DNA from: Curvularia sp. ZM96 | Lineage: Eukaryota > Ascomycota > Dothideomycetes > Pleosporales > Pleosporaceae | DNA length: 64,000 bases | Direction: 5' to 3' | Assembly: GCA_022457065.1 (NCBI GenBank) | Contig: JAJGBQ010000001.1 | Coordinates: 7,936,001 to 8,000,000 of the forward strand | Shown here: piece after piece, positions 1 through 10,032 of the stretch | How positions within the stretch are numbered: position 1 is the stretch's first letter | Layout of the letters: each line of letters opens with the position of its first letter | The notes under the pieces: model-generated | Seen by the model: only the letters and a program-made list of their open reading frames with translations | What the model was told of the DNA's origin: nothing | The model's database searches: none | Translations under genes and position numbers: made by a program

Positions 1-366
1 GCTCTACCGTCTGGCTTTTCCTTCCTACCATCCACAGCTGGAGGAGGCCTGTTGCTGCCAAATGGCGAGACTTTGATGCCCGGTAGCGAGACGACAATTA
101 ATGGTGTGGAGATCTCGCTTGCACCTGGAGAGACACCCGTTGCGGTAATTGAGGACTCGATTTCCGTGACAGCAACTACGACTAGTGAAAGTGAAAGTAC
201 TGAAGGAGACGACACATGCACTGGTGGTTCCATGTGCACACAACCCAGCAAAACCTCGGCTGGTCAAACCGGCAGCACGACCCCAGCTTCCTCAGCGGAG
301 GAGCTGGCCTGTGGGAAGTGGCGCGATTTCGTTTTTGCGGGCATTTTTGTTGGGATCTTCATCTAG
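1..366 (+). CDS. 3' end of a Ser/Thr-rich, probably cell-surface protein (5' partial)
   Basis: The frame is open from the first base of the window and ends at TAG 364-366, so only the last 121 residues are seen. They are rich in Ser, Thr, Gly and Pro, with motifs such as LLLPNGETLMPGSETTING and a run of Thr/Ser/Glu, then a short hydrophobic tail (DFVFAGIFVGIFI). This pattern is common in fungal wall and GPI-type surface proteins; the hydrophobic end could be a GPI-attachment signal or a membrane anchor, but no clear omega site can be assigned. It converges on the next gene, which lies on the opposite strand. The family cannot be named from this fragment. Confidence 0.6.
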   Translation, partial: ALPSGFSFLPSTAGGGLLLPNGETLMPGSETTINGVEISLAPGETPVAVIEDSISVTATTTSESESTEGDDTCTGGSMCTQPSKTSAGQTGSTTPASSAEELACGKWRDFVFAGIFVGIFI

Positions 367-922
367 ACTAGCCTTTGGCATGATATATACCACGTTGGAT
401 GCAATTAGGCACATCGGTTTTCGTACTTAGGGGAATTGTATAATACCATTTTCGGGAGATCTTTGAATCTCGCTTTCAACAAATAAGGAGTAATGTCTTT
501 GAAAACTATTGTCTTGATTGTAATTACATCATGGCTTTCTTGAACAAGAGTTATTCGATACTACGCCCCTTGTATCCGCTGCGTCATTACTCAAAACGTC
601 TCATAGCTAGGGACACCATTGGTACAAGAAGACAACGATGGCAGAAGATTGGATGACAAATTGTTTTGCATTCTGGAAGACTTCATTCAACGTTGGTGCG
701 TTTGATATGCAGAAGCTTGCGTCTGCGCAGGACTTACATGTGAAGACAGAAGGAACACTTCAAGAAAACACCAGATCTAGCATATCACTATGCGTTACAA
801 AATCGTCCCCATAACACTGTCTCACATTATACAAATAAGAGGCCATTGCCAGCTACAATTTCTGAATAGCAAGAGACCCGGTTTGTACCATTGGCTCACC
901 GCCTCCACTGAACTGTCACCCC
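367..922. other. Intergenic region between convergent genes
   Basis: About 0.55 kb between the 3' ends of two convergent genes. It should hold both terminators. I see no coding frame, repeat or RNA gene. Confidence 0.5.
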
Positions 923-3547
923 TTACGCAATGTTGCCATGTTTCCGCTGCATGTGTTCGTAGGTCTCTTCTCCGCTGCCAAACGTCTTCATACAGAACCA
1001 GCAGATGTGAACCTGGCACACTATGCATTTCATGTGATTGCAACCATATGTTTTCTCGATCGGCACCCCGCACTTGGGGCAGTCTCGCACATCATTATTC
1101 TTCTTCCACTGCTTGAGTTCTTCTTCTCCCCCAGCGGCGGCTTTGATCAGGGCTTTGTTGGCCTCACAAGTTAGCCCGTCGTGGGGATTTTGATGGCAGC
1201 TCGTGCAGATGGAGCTAAGGCAGCCGTCGCAGTCAAAAGTTCGAGGGTTTTCAGCGTTTGAGATTCTGTAGAAGCGGTCGCAGTCTGGTGTAGAGCAGTA
1301 TTGGAATTCGGTTGTTCGACTGCGAAGGTATGAGGTCAGAGATGTCTGGAGAAGGTTGTCGTATTCAGTCCCAGAAAGAACTTTCTTCACGTCGGCAAGA
1401 GTTATTGGAACTCCACAGACAGCCCCTTCCCCGAGGCATTTGAGCGGGAAAGAATTGGCAGACGTGCACTGCGAGACAAGGCAGAAACTGCAATAGAAGT
1501 GGCTGCATGACGTCTTGATAGGCGCTTCAGGTGGGGTGAGGCAGACCGGGCAGAGTAGCTCGGAGTCGTCCCCGTCGATGGAGACCCCGGCTACTTGTGT
1601 TTCCAATGAAGGAGATGCACACGATGTAAGAATTTCCTGTATCTGGACCACATCTTTTGTGGAGCCTTCAACGATGATTCGCTTCGGGTTGCTGATGATA
1701 TCTAGTTTCACTTTTTCTTTTCCAAGGGCTGCGACAATTTGTCGAAATCCCCCTTTGAGAGCAAAAGCCAGAGTCTCGGAATCAAGAACCACAGTGTGGG
1801 AATGTTCCTCCAGTTCTGCACATTTCGCCACTAGAGCGCGTTCGACTTGTTCGATACCCATGTCGTCTCCATATAGTCGAAGAACCGATCGACGTAGATC
1901 TTGGTGTATTAAAACACCATTTGTGGCTCCGAGATTGTCCAGAAAGCTTTTTGACGAGGGTCTGAAGTAAAACGGGTCTGTGATCGGGCCATTTCCGTCG
2001 GCCGCGACATGGCCAATAAGGAGCTTCTCCACGGCCGACTTGGCTTTGGCAACTGGTTCTCTGGACTGGCCAAAAATGCGGACTTGGGCATATTTTTTGC
2101 CTAGAGCTTCGTATTGCTTAATATTAACGTAATCAGTTCGCCATGTTTCGTCAATAAGAAGACTAAGCTGTGGTCGAATGGCTGCTAGGATTCGAGAGGA
2201 TACCGACAATTTGATAGACACGAGGGGAGTGACTTGCATCTTATCATTCGAGGTAGGATCGAGACGGGTTTCGTGCATCTTCTTGACCGCATTACGGGCT
2301 GCCTCTGCGTCGCTGAACCTGACGATAATCTTCGTTCTACTTCCCCCCTTTTGGGAACTGGAAGTAGGCTCTCCTATAAAAGTACCGTGACATCGAAGTT
2401 GCATGATAGCTCTTTCCTCTAGCTGTTTTGCAGTGAGTGCGTGGGATTGAGGTCCCCAAGTCACTTTAATGGGCTGTGGAGAGGGAAGAAAGTGTCGAAG
2501 TCCGGCTTCATTCGTGTTCAGGTCAAGATTGCCAATCTGCAAGGATCGAACCGGTTGATACTGGACATCGAGCTTCCGTCCCATGAGCTGGTTTGATTCC
2601 AGGCCCTTGATGCGTTCAAGTGCCCGCTTCGCTTTCCAATCTGTCTCATATTGTAGATAAGCCACCTTGGAAGGATTGAACCATGAACATGTAACGCCAG
2701 TGAGCTGTAGCCTATTTAAGCCGGATTCCGTCTCCCCTCCAATTTGCATTTTCGACACGCGAACTTCCACGTCCCCGAGCCGGACAGGAGTACCTCCAAG
2801 GCACTGGAGAAGGCTGTTGGCAAAGTCTGGATCGCGGACTTTAATTACAGCTGTCTTATGGAGCTTTTCCGGAATTTGTTGGAAGCTAATACAATCGGGA
2901 GTTATCTGGGTAAAGCCCTTGCTGCTCAAGAGATTCACTACATCTTGAACGCACGTGTATTGAGATAGATCGGATGTTGACACGGCGGAGAAGTCCGAAA
3001 TCAAAGAGATAGTCGAAACAGAGGCCCCGTCAGCAAAAGCTACAGTAGCTCCTCCAATGTTCTTTGGTAGTTTGGTTTCATCATGCTCTCTAAACGAAGG
3101 ATTGGAGCGCGCCCAAGTGGATGCAGCGAGACCAATCTCCGTGATGGGCCTGTGATCTGACAGCGTCTTCGACAAGACTAGATTGCCTTGAATGTCATGA
3201 CTGAAGGGACATAGCTCTCCCATTTTACAAATACTTCTTTGAAAGTATCTACACGGTATGTTCGACCTAGTATCCCTGGATACGGGATGGAAGGCTGTGG
3301 CTGTGGCTGTAGTCGGGTTTGAATGCTCGAAGCTACAAAAGTCTCCCTTAGTACATGTGCCTTGGAGGTAGAATTTGCAAGGTATCTTTGCTCTTGGAAT
3401 GGAGCCGCCCGATTGCGAACGGCTGATAGGTTCCGCTTTGCGTTCGGGAGGGAGAGGGGTGGAGCTTGTATTGAAATGTTGAAAGCTACATGTCTCCCCG
3501 TTCAAGCAGCGTCCAGCGACAAAGAAGCGGCATACTTCAGTCCTCAT
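923..3547 (-). CDS. CCCH zinc-finger / RRM-like / RBR (RING-IBR-RING) E3 ubiquitin ligase
   Basis: Single exon, 874 aa. Three CCCH zinc fingers (C-x7-C-x5-C-x3-H) start at residues 6, 57 and 99, pointing to RNA binding. Residues about 190-350 contain two RRM-like stretches. The C-terminus is a full RBR module: RING1 from about 666 (CPVCLTPP), IBR about 735-795, RING2 from 823 (CPKCGVPIEKTYGCNHMKC). In RBR ligases the Cys in the GC-x-H-x-x-C context accepts ubiquitin as a thioester; here that is Cys836, followed by His and Cys as expected, so the enzyme looks active. The combination suggests an E3 acting on RNA-bound or ribonucleoprotein targets; that role is inferred. The start ATG opens directly into the first CCCH finger. 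Confidence 0.85.
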   Translation of the reverse strand: MRTEVCRFFVAGRCLNGETCSFQHFNTSSTPLPPERKAEPISRSQSGGSIPRAKIPCKFYLQGTCTKGDFCSFEHSNPTTATATAFHPVSRDTRSNIPCRYFQRSICKMGELCPFSHDIQGNLVLSKTLSDHRPITEIGLAASTWARSNPSFREHDETKLPKNIGGATVAFADGASVSTISLISDFSAVSTSDLSQYTCVQDVVNLLSSKGFTQITPDCISFQQIPEKLHKTAVIKVRDPDFANSLLQCLGGTPVRLGDVEVRVSKMQIGGETESGLNRLQLTGVTCSWFNPSKVAYLQYETDWKAKRALERIKGLESNQLMGRKLDVQYQPVRSLQIGNLDLNTNEAGLRHFLPSPQPIKVTWGPQSHALTAKQLEERAIMQLRCHGTFIGEPTSSSQKGGSRTKIIVRFSDAEAARNAVKKMHETRLDPTSNDKMQVTPLVSIKLSVSSRILAAIRPQLSLLIDETWRTDYVNIKQYEALGKKYAQVRIFGQSREPVAKAKSAVEKLLIGHVAADGNGPITDPFYFRPSSKSFLDNLGATNGVLIHQDLRRSVLRLYGDDMGIEQVERALVAKCAELEEHSHTVVLDSETLAFALKGGFRQIVAALGKEKVKLDIISNPKRIIVEGSTKDVVQIQEILTSCASPSLETQVAGVSIDGDDSELLCPVCLTPPEAPIKTSCSHFYCSFCLVSQCTSANSFPLKCLGEGAVCGVPITLADVKKVLSGTEYDNLLQTSLTSYLRSRTTEFQYCSTPDCDRFYRISNAENPRTFDCDGCLSSICTSCHQNPHDGLTCEANKALIKAAAGGEEELKQWKKNNDVRDCPKCGVPIEKTYGCNHMKCIVCQVHICWFCMKTFGSGEETYEHMQRKHGNIA

Positions 3548-5084
3548 CGTGGGGAAGTGGTGGTAAGGTGGGGTTTGGGATCAGGCTACAACCTACTTTG
3601 TGCAGAGTTCGAATGCGCTGCTGTGTAACGCCAAATGGGCCAATCGCATATCGTGGCGCAGGGCTGATAATATATGACACTGCACCGAGTGAAACTTGGA
3701 CAATGACAATTATGTGACTCGATGTGACGCATGTCTGGCAGCGGCCACAAGCACCCAGCTACAGGCTTGGCCCACTGATCTCTTTGGCTTAAGTCACACT
3801 GCAATGATTTTGTTAGATGTGCAGCCATGTGCAGCCGGCAATTCAGAACGTCCGGACTACCTATCTCGCTTAAATTGAGAGGTACCGATCAGCAAGGCGG
3901 TGTTGCATGAATCATTTAAACAACGCTGCCACAGTGCTAATGACAACCTATCATTAGGAGCTTCAGGCTCTAATAGTATGATATTGCGTGCTATCAGAAA
4001 GTAAGTGCTGAATGTTGTTGCACAAAGGTCTTGTGAAGGTGAGACCAGTGACAACTAAGATGATGGCCTGGAATTCTATTTGAGGACGACGGTTTTGGTT
4101 ATCTATTCGAGGATGACTGAATGGACTATCATTAGTGAAGGTCCTTCAAGATGATCGCATCCCACTTTATACCAACTGGTACTCGTGAAAGATCGATATC
4201 CTGTAGGGATATAATGTATTCCGTAGTAACACCTAGTTCGTATTGAAAGCAAATATTAAACTGTCAGATATCCGGCCAACCTATCTCAAATACTGCAGGT
4301 ATCAAACTATGTTGGTCATGATATATGCCTTTTGCAAGGCCTTTGAAAGTGAAACTAATTTTATCTCACCTCTATCCCACGGCGTACCCTTGCTTACACG
4401 GAGGAATAGGCAAAAATCTTTAAAGTCATTTTTCCCCATTTCCTCGTATTGGATTCAATAGTTCTGGATACGGCTCGTCTATCGATCTGGATATTGGCCA
4501 CAGAAGGCCACACGCGATGCAACTCCAAAACGGGTGCTGATATCCTTGAGCACCAATACTTGGTTACTATGATGACGCTCGTTACAGATTCCTCCCATAT
4601 CTTCAACCACATTTAGGCGCTTGATGTATATATGCAAGCCCTTGTAGGCGGTTACTGGGTTTCGAGATTGCCTCATTGTACTGTCCCGAAAGAGTAGGCG
4701 GTGGATGATGAGTACATGGTGATGCAATGAGACCGATCTGATTCATTTCTCCTTGGAACAGCTAGCGTGCGTAAGAGCTGCAAACTACGAGGCGCTTTGA
4801 TGCCCACATGCACAGTGTCCATGCACGCCTTCGCAGCATTCTAGTTTATCAAAGCTAAAAGTTACACGTAGGTAGTTGGCGTTCCTCTGCATCATTCTTG
4901 CCACCAATGATTGCATGTCATGAAGGGATGTTCATTGAGAAAGAATGCGGCGCCTTTTCTCCCTGCAATCTGGTCCAATCAAGGTTTCCCTCAGCTGTGT
5001 TGCTCAGCCTCGTCTTTGACGATTCGGCGCGTGCATTGTGCGTGCCGACCCCGCCACAAGACATCACAACCTCACCACGTCTAC
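3548..5084. other. Intergenic region, upstream side of the RBR gene
   Basis: About 1.5 kb holding the promoter of the RBR gene at its left end. Open frames here are short and lack conserved motifs on either strand. I see nothing else I can support. Confidence 0.4.
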
Positions 5085-5305
5085 AGTAAGTTGCAAAAGC
5101 GCCCTCACCCTTTGTGCAGGGGCGATTTGAAAAGACCCCTGTCGACCTAGGACCGCTTGCTAAGCTTCGCCAATCATAGAGACCTAGCATACACTAGCCC
5201 TAACACGGCTAGCTCGCGATTACAGCCTACTCTTGTATGTAAAATAGGTCTAATTGTTACGACACCATACCAAGCTAACTACCCGCAAAACGAAAGCTAT
5301 AACTA
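5085..5305 (+). repeat. Left copy of a ~0.2-kb inverted repeat bounding a 7.1-kb segment
   Basis: This stretch matches the reverse complement of 11951-12162. Shared blocks include GTTGCAAAA, CGCCCTCACCCTTTGTGCA, AAGACC then CTGTCGACCTA, GCTAGCTCG, TGTAAAA then AGGTCTAAT, and a closing CTAG-rich block. Many differences are C/T or G/A, as expected if both copies decayed by RIP-type mutation. A terminal inverted repeat of an old DNA element is the simplest reading. I found no target-site duplication. Confidence 0.65.
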
Positions 5306-5468
5306 GCTAACTATTGAATTACTAACTCTGGGTTTTACGCTCAACAGGTGGGAATTGCTTAAGTGTATATAGTAAACTAGCTCTAACCTATCCTACCTTC
5401 TACTCCTCTAAGACTATTAACGAGGATTGAACGTCAGGGTGGCTAGCTTTTAGTACTTGCCGACGCCG

Positions 5469-5690
5469 CTATAAACACTGCCTTATTAAGGCTACAGCAT
5501 CTGCTGTCCAACCCTGTGCTTTCCATATAAATGCTAGGTTGGCTATGCTGGTCAGCGTGTCTGGATGGTCTGCTCCGAGCTTCGCCTTGCTCGTCTCCAT
5601 CACCTGCACCTCTAGCGTCTCTGCCTCGCCCACCGTCCTTGGTCCCTGTATGTCGAAGCTAGGTTGGCCATGATAGTTAGCGTGTAAGCA
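5469..5690 (-). pseudogene. Remnant of a kinesin-light-chain-type TPR array
   Basis: Read on the minus strand, the sequence gives NLASTYRDQGR, a one-base frame change, then EAETLEVQVMETSKAKLG, ADHPDTLTS, NLAF-WKAQG and a stop at 5469-5471. This is the TPR_10/TPR_12 consensus (LG.DHPDTLTSM.NLA..W..QGR..EAE.L...V) carried at the C-terminus of many fungal STAND/NLR-like and Pfs proteins. It is too short and frameshifted to be functional. It points outward, toward the left inverted repeat. Confidence 0.75.
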
Positions 5691-5777
5691 TAGCTACCTT
5701 GTAAGTCACTAAGAATCTACTCCCTTGCTGCGGAATGTAGGCTAATCTTTCCTTATAGGTATAGCTCAGTCCGCCAA

Positions 5778-6080
5778 ACCCACATAACAGAAGATATTAG
5801 AAGGACCATATCTCTAGTACAGACATAGGTGAAGGGTGTTGCTACTACAGTCAATAAACAGCTTGTCGTATTGGTGAGCAAGGTAGAAGAGCTAAATCTA
5901 AGCAGTGATAACGAGCAAGAAGCTGGGCCTAAAGAAGACAAAGCTGAAGTATTGCAACAGTTGGAAGAAGAGCGCAAAGCGCTAGAAACAACACGCATGC
6001 TGCTAGATGAGTTGCTATCAAAAGCACAATCTGTGTTGCTCTTACGTCTAATGTGCTATGAAGATCAATGGGTGGGGTAG
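5778..6080 (+). pseudogene. Relic of the N-terminal helical domain of a fungal STAND protein
   Basis: The plus frame reads THITEDIRRTISLVQT, an in-frame TAG (5826-5828), then VKGVATTVNKQLVVLVSKVE, a heptad-rich acidic segment (EVLQQLEEERKALETTR) and LLDELLSKAQ, ending at 6080. This resembles the coiled, Fungal_N-like N-terminus of NACHT/NB-ARC proteins, where this helix bundle precedes the nucleotide-binding domain. The TAG replaces what would naturally be CAG (Gln), a C-to-T change in a CpA context. No NACHT domain follows directly. The assignment rests on motif memory and is moderate. Confidence 0.6.
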
Positions 6081-6084
6081 CCGT

Positions 6085-6165
6085 GCAACGCGCAAGCGGG
6101 AGGCGTGAAATAGTTCCTTGTTTCGCAAGTCCCTCAACTGACTCAACCAGGATGTGCGCGTTGCA
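6085..6165. repeat. 11-bp inverted repeat (arms 6085-6095 and 6155-6165)
   Basis: TGCAACGCGCA at 6085-6095 is the exact reverse complement of TGCGCGTTGCA at 6155-6165, with a 59-bp spacer. It lies between the STAND relic and the Pfs gene. It could be a trace of a small insertion or a chance palindrome. Confidence 0.4.
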
Positions 6166-6565
6166 TAGACCTAGAGACCCAACAGCCAGAATGCATCCGC
6201 CCCGAAAACTCTAATCAGAATTCACTCGAACGCTTCGTGACGCTCACGGGAACCGCAAGTGGCAGATGGAACCCTCGTTTGCACGGTCCGCCTGGATAAG
6301 CGCCATCATCGCCTCCAAACACTCCCGCGTATGCAATGGCATCCTGGCATCCCGACATCCCACTAGCTGTCCAGCCCCGCCTAGCCGTGCCTCGCTAGCA
6401 TGCAGGAAGACTGAAGCTGTGCATGCCGCAAGGCTGAGGGCTGCATGACTGAGGGGCTGAGGGGCTGAGAGGCCGTTGCCTGGCTCCTGGCTCACCACCT
6501 CTACACACTCTCCATGACCTGCTCATAAGACCAGTCTCTGTTCCTTCCTTCCGTAACGACCAAGA
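6166..6565. promoter_or_regulatory. Presumed promoter/5' UTR of the Pfs gene
   Basis: About 400 bp between the inverted repeat and the ATG at 6566. It contains GC-rich purine/pyrimidine runs with a reiterated CTGAGGGG-like motif around 6435-6470. No TATA box is obvious. The promoter role is inferred from position only. Confidence 0.3.
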
Positions 6566-9500
6566 ATGGCGCGCCCGCTGCACCGTGACGACTACACGGT
6601 AGGATGGGTGTGCGCGCTGCCCGTCGAGCTGGCGGCTGCGCAGGAGATGCTCGACGAGGAGCACCCTGACTTCGAACACGATGCGACCGACAACGACGGG
6701 AACCTGTACGCCCTTGGCGCGATCGGCGGCCATAACGTCGCTATCGTGTGCCCCGCTGGCCGGATTGGTACTAACTCAGCGGCATTGGTAGCGACGCAGA
6801 TGCGGGCGACGTTCACGAATATACGCTTCGGCCTAATGGTAGGTATCGGCAGCGGCGTGCCGAGCGAGGAGGCCGACGTGCGGCTTGGCGACGTAGTGGT
6901 GAGCAAGCCGCACAAGACGCACGGTGGGGTGGTGCAATACGACTTTAGCAAGGCTACGGCGAGCGGGTTCGAGTGGACGGGGGCGCTCTACACGCCGCCG
7001 ACGGTGCTGCTGAATGCGGTAGCAAAGGTGCGAGCGAAGCAGATGCGAGGGAAGAGCAGGCTGCTAGAGTACCTGGCGAAGCTCGACAGCCTGCCTGACT
7101 TCACGCGCGAAGCTGCTGGGTCAGACACGCTCTTCAAGGCGGAGTATAAACACGCAGGAAAAGCTGCAACGTGCGCGAAGTGCAGCATAGAGCACGCAGT
7201 TGATCGAGAGCCACGCAGACAACAGGTGGGGGTGCACTACGGGACCATCGCTTCGGGCAACCAGGTAATCAAGGACGCTGCTGTGCGAGACAGGCTGAGT
7301 GCGCAGCTCGGCGGGGTACTGTGCTTCGAGATGGAGGCGGCGGGGCTGATGAACAGCTTCCCGTGTCTGGTGGTGCGCGGGGTGTGCGACTACGCGGACT
7401 CGCACAAGAACAATCGGTGGCAGGCGTACGCGGCGGCGACGGCGGCAGCATACGCGAAGGAGGTGCTGTCGGCGATATCGTCGGTAGAGGTGGCTGAGTC
7501 GCGTACGGCGGAGGAGACGATGGGGGCTGAACGTCTCGTTTACTGCTCCACAGACGAGGAGTGGCAGCCTTCATCGCCGAAGCATTCTTTCGCGCGAGAC
7601 TCCACCATTCCTACTACAGATTCCCACACCCATGGCTTTTCTGACATGATATGGAGTTCGACTGGTAAAAACTCTGATGTTGTCACTGATGCCACGGATC
7701 ATGCAACCCAGCACTCGACATCGAATGCACTGAATGAGGAAATAAAGACGGCTCTACCAGAACTATCTTTAGCACGTACAATCTATGCCATGTCAGCAAC
7801 CTTGACGACATCTGCTCTAGGGGATAAGGGATACATAGGCGAACTTGCTGAGCAGTTGTTTGGAGCAGTCAACTGCAATGGCCTGCCCAAAGATGCTCTG
7901 GATCGTCTCTCACAGTCGCTGCCGGATCTGCTTCGGGCCTTCGCCGTGAAGGTCGGTTATCATGCTTCATCACAAATGCACCGTAACGTCATGTTTTATG
8001 TTCGCAGAGATCGTATGTAAGTTCGTCACAGCCCACTCTTGCCGCATCAGCCATTTGCTTACTTTGCGCTTAGGAGCGTGCAACAGGCATTTCAACGCCT
8101 GGTTGACGACTTGTCACAGCCAGAAGAGCCTGTGAAAGGTGACGAGGGACTTGGCAAGGACGCCGTCGCCAGGTACTTGGATCAAACTGAGGAATTTGAC
8201 AACGTTCCTGAACAACAGATCGACCCCGAATCCATCGGCCTTGAGGAAGATGAGAAACAGAAACATGATAGCCACGAAAAGGACGGGATATTTGACTTCA
8301 TACTGCAAACTCCGGCTTACAAGTGGCTGGTTGACACTTTGAGACGAGAAACAACATTGAAACGGGCGAAGCCTGACCTTATGGACCAGATTGGGGCTCG
8401 AATCCGAATTGCACTGCTTTCGTACGGCGACGAAGTCAGTAGGAAAACCCCGTCATCGGAGTACGAAGCAGTGTTCGAGCTACCCTGGAGCCCCCTACAC
8501 TATCTTAAGGACCAGGCGTCTCATGGCGATGCAGAAGAGGTACTGGGTGGCGCCATCACGCTTACCGGGACTGTCAGCGATGCACAAGCTTTGACAACAC
8601 TTGAATATCTTTGCCAAGTCTGGCCAGACAGTGGGATGCATGTCATGGACCTAATCACAGATGTTGCATGCCAGGATTTGGGACATACTTCCAATGGTGA
8701 GTGAACCTTTGGTCTTCCTATATGCCCGTATTCTTATCGAATATTCTAGCAAGTCTATCAGACGGGACACAATTCCAGGCGCGCATCGAAGATGCCAAAT
8801 TGATAGTCACTGTACTGGGATCAAGTGAATCACTTGTCGAGGCTGGGCAACAGCTTGCTTGGCTGGGTGCTGCTCTCCAATCGTCGCCAGTCGGAACAGG
8901 CGTGGCACTTTGCGTTCCGTCCATTCGAGAATGCTATTTGATGCAGGACCTACCTCCCGCCGAGGCGTCTGAACAAAGACAACGAGGCAAACTTCTCTGC
9001 CGACTTGGCTTCGAGGTCAGAGCCCCATATGTGGCAGGGGTTGAGCAATCAGGGCTGTGCTGGCACAAAATGTTCGCTAGTCCAATCCTCGTGGGCGGAT
9101 ACCCAATTTTGAGCAAGCCGGAACCCCAACTGGGACTTGAACTGTCGCTTGACTTGTTGGCTGGTATGGTTGGCGCCTCTCAGGTGCTGGGAATTCAAGG
9201 AAAGATCTTCCTGAAAGGCTTCTCCACCATGCTAGTCGGTATGAGACGTTTGGATGACCTGCTGATCTGGCATTTCTCATATAACGAAGAGGGCGACAGG
9301 ATATCGTACCTCGACGTAGATCTGGAGCAAGCTTGCGACATGAGCGTTAATCAGATTGATGACGTTCGACATGTGGTTGGTTGGTCCAGGAAGATCTCAT
9401 ACTATGCTGGTTAGTATAGCGGAGGGAGATGTGGAACGAAACATTACTGACAGATAAAAAAAATAGGCGCTGAAGATGCCAATTACGACATCAAGGGTAC

Positions 9501-10032
9501 AGACCTTCCACCGCCCCGGGCGGGAGCTCTACTGGAGAAGTTCACTTTCAATCTTGGCAAGATCTTCACAGCAGGAGCAACGATTGCTCCACGGGTCAAT
9601 CGGATTTCCCCTCACTTCACTCGCGACGCATACGAGCAGAAGCTCATGTGGATCGAGAAGAAGTATGTTGTCTTGTGGGACGAGGAGACTAAAAGAGGCT
9701 GGCTTGTTAATGGGACGAGCGCTCTGCTTCACCTGGTTCGCTTGTCGCTCAAACTATACCAGAAAGACTATTCTCAAGAACTCTTATTTAATAATGACAT
9801 AATGCAGAATGAAGCTAGACACGATGCTGCGTCTGCAAGGAAAGTCCTCAAAAACGAACAAAACAGGGATCTTGAAGTTTGGCGCGGCAAGAGTGAGAAC
9901 GCGACAGAAACACTTCTAGAACAGAATCAGCCCAGCGCGTCACGCAAAATGAAGAGGACGAAGTACACGTTTGAAAATCTAGTAGAACAGAAATGGTCGG
10001 TCCTCGAAGTTCTCATGGAGAGTCACAAATAA
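6566..10032 (+). CDS. Pfs-type nucleoside phosphorylase-domain protein, probable recognition/NLR-like protein; truncated by an in-frame stop
   Basis: Four exons: 6566-8016, 8074-8696, 8750-9409, 9467-10032, with introns of 57, 53 and 57 nt starting GTAAGT, GTGAGT and GTTAGT; joining them keeps frame and gives 1099 aa. Residues about 10-305 are a PNP/UDP phosphorylase (Pfs) domain: YTVGWVCALPVELAAA, GIGSGVPSE, DVRLGDVVVS, HYGTIASGNQV and CFEMEAAGL (254-260, the nucleoside/phosphate-site region), then GVCDYADSH. In fungi this domain commonly heads NLR-like proteins as the effector module. The rest (HVVGWSRKISYYAG, KYVVLWDE, RGWLVNGTSALLHLV) resembles a conserved but unnamed region found after Pfs domains. 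The frame ends at TAA 10030-10032, but the same frame stays open far beyond (next entry), so this product is probably truncated. The first ~310 codons are markedly GC-rich with GCG-type Ala codons; later codons are not. Confidence 0.75.
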
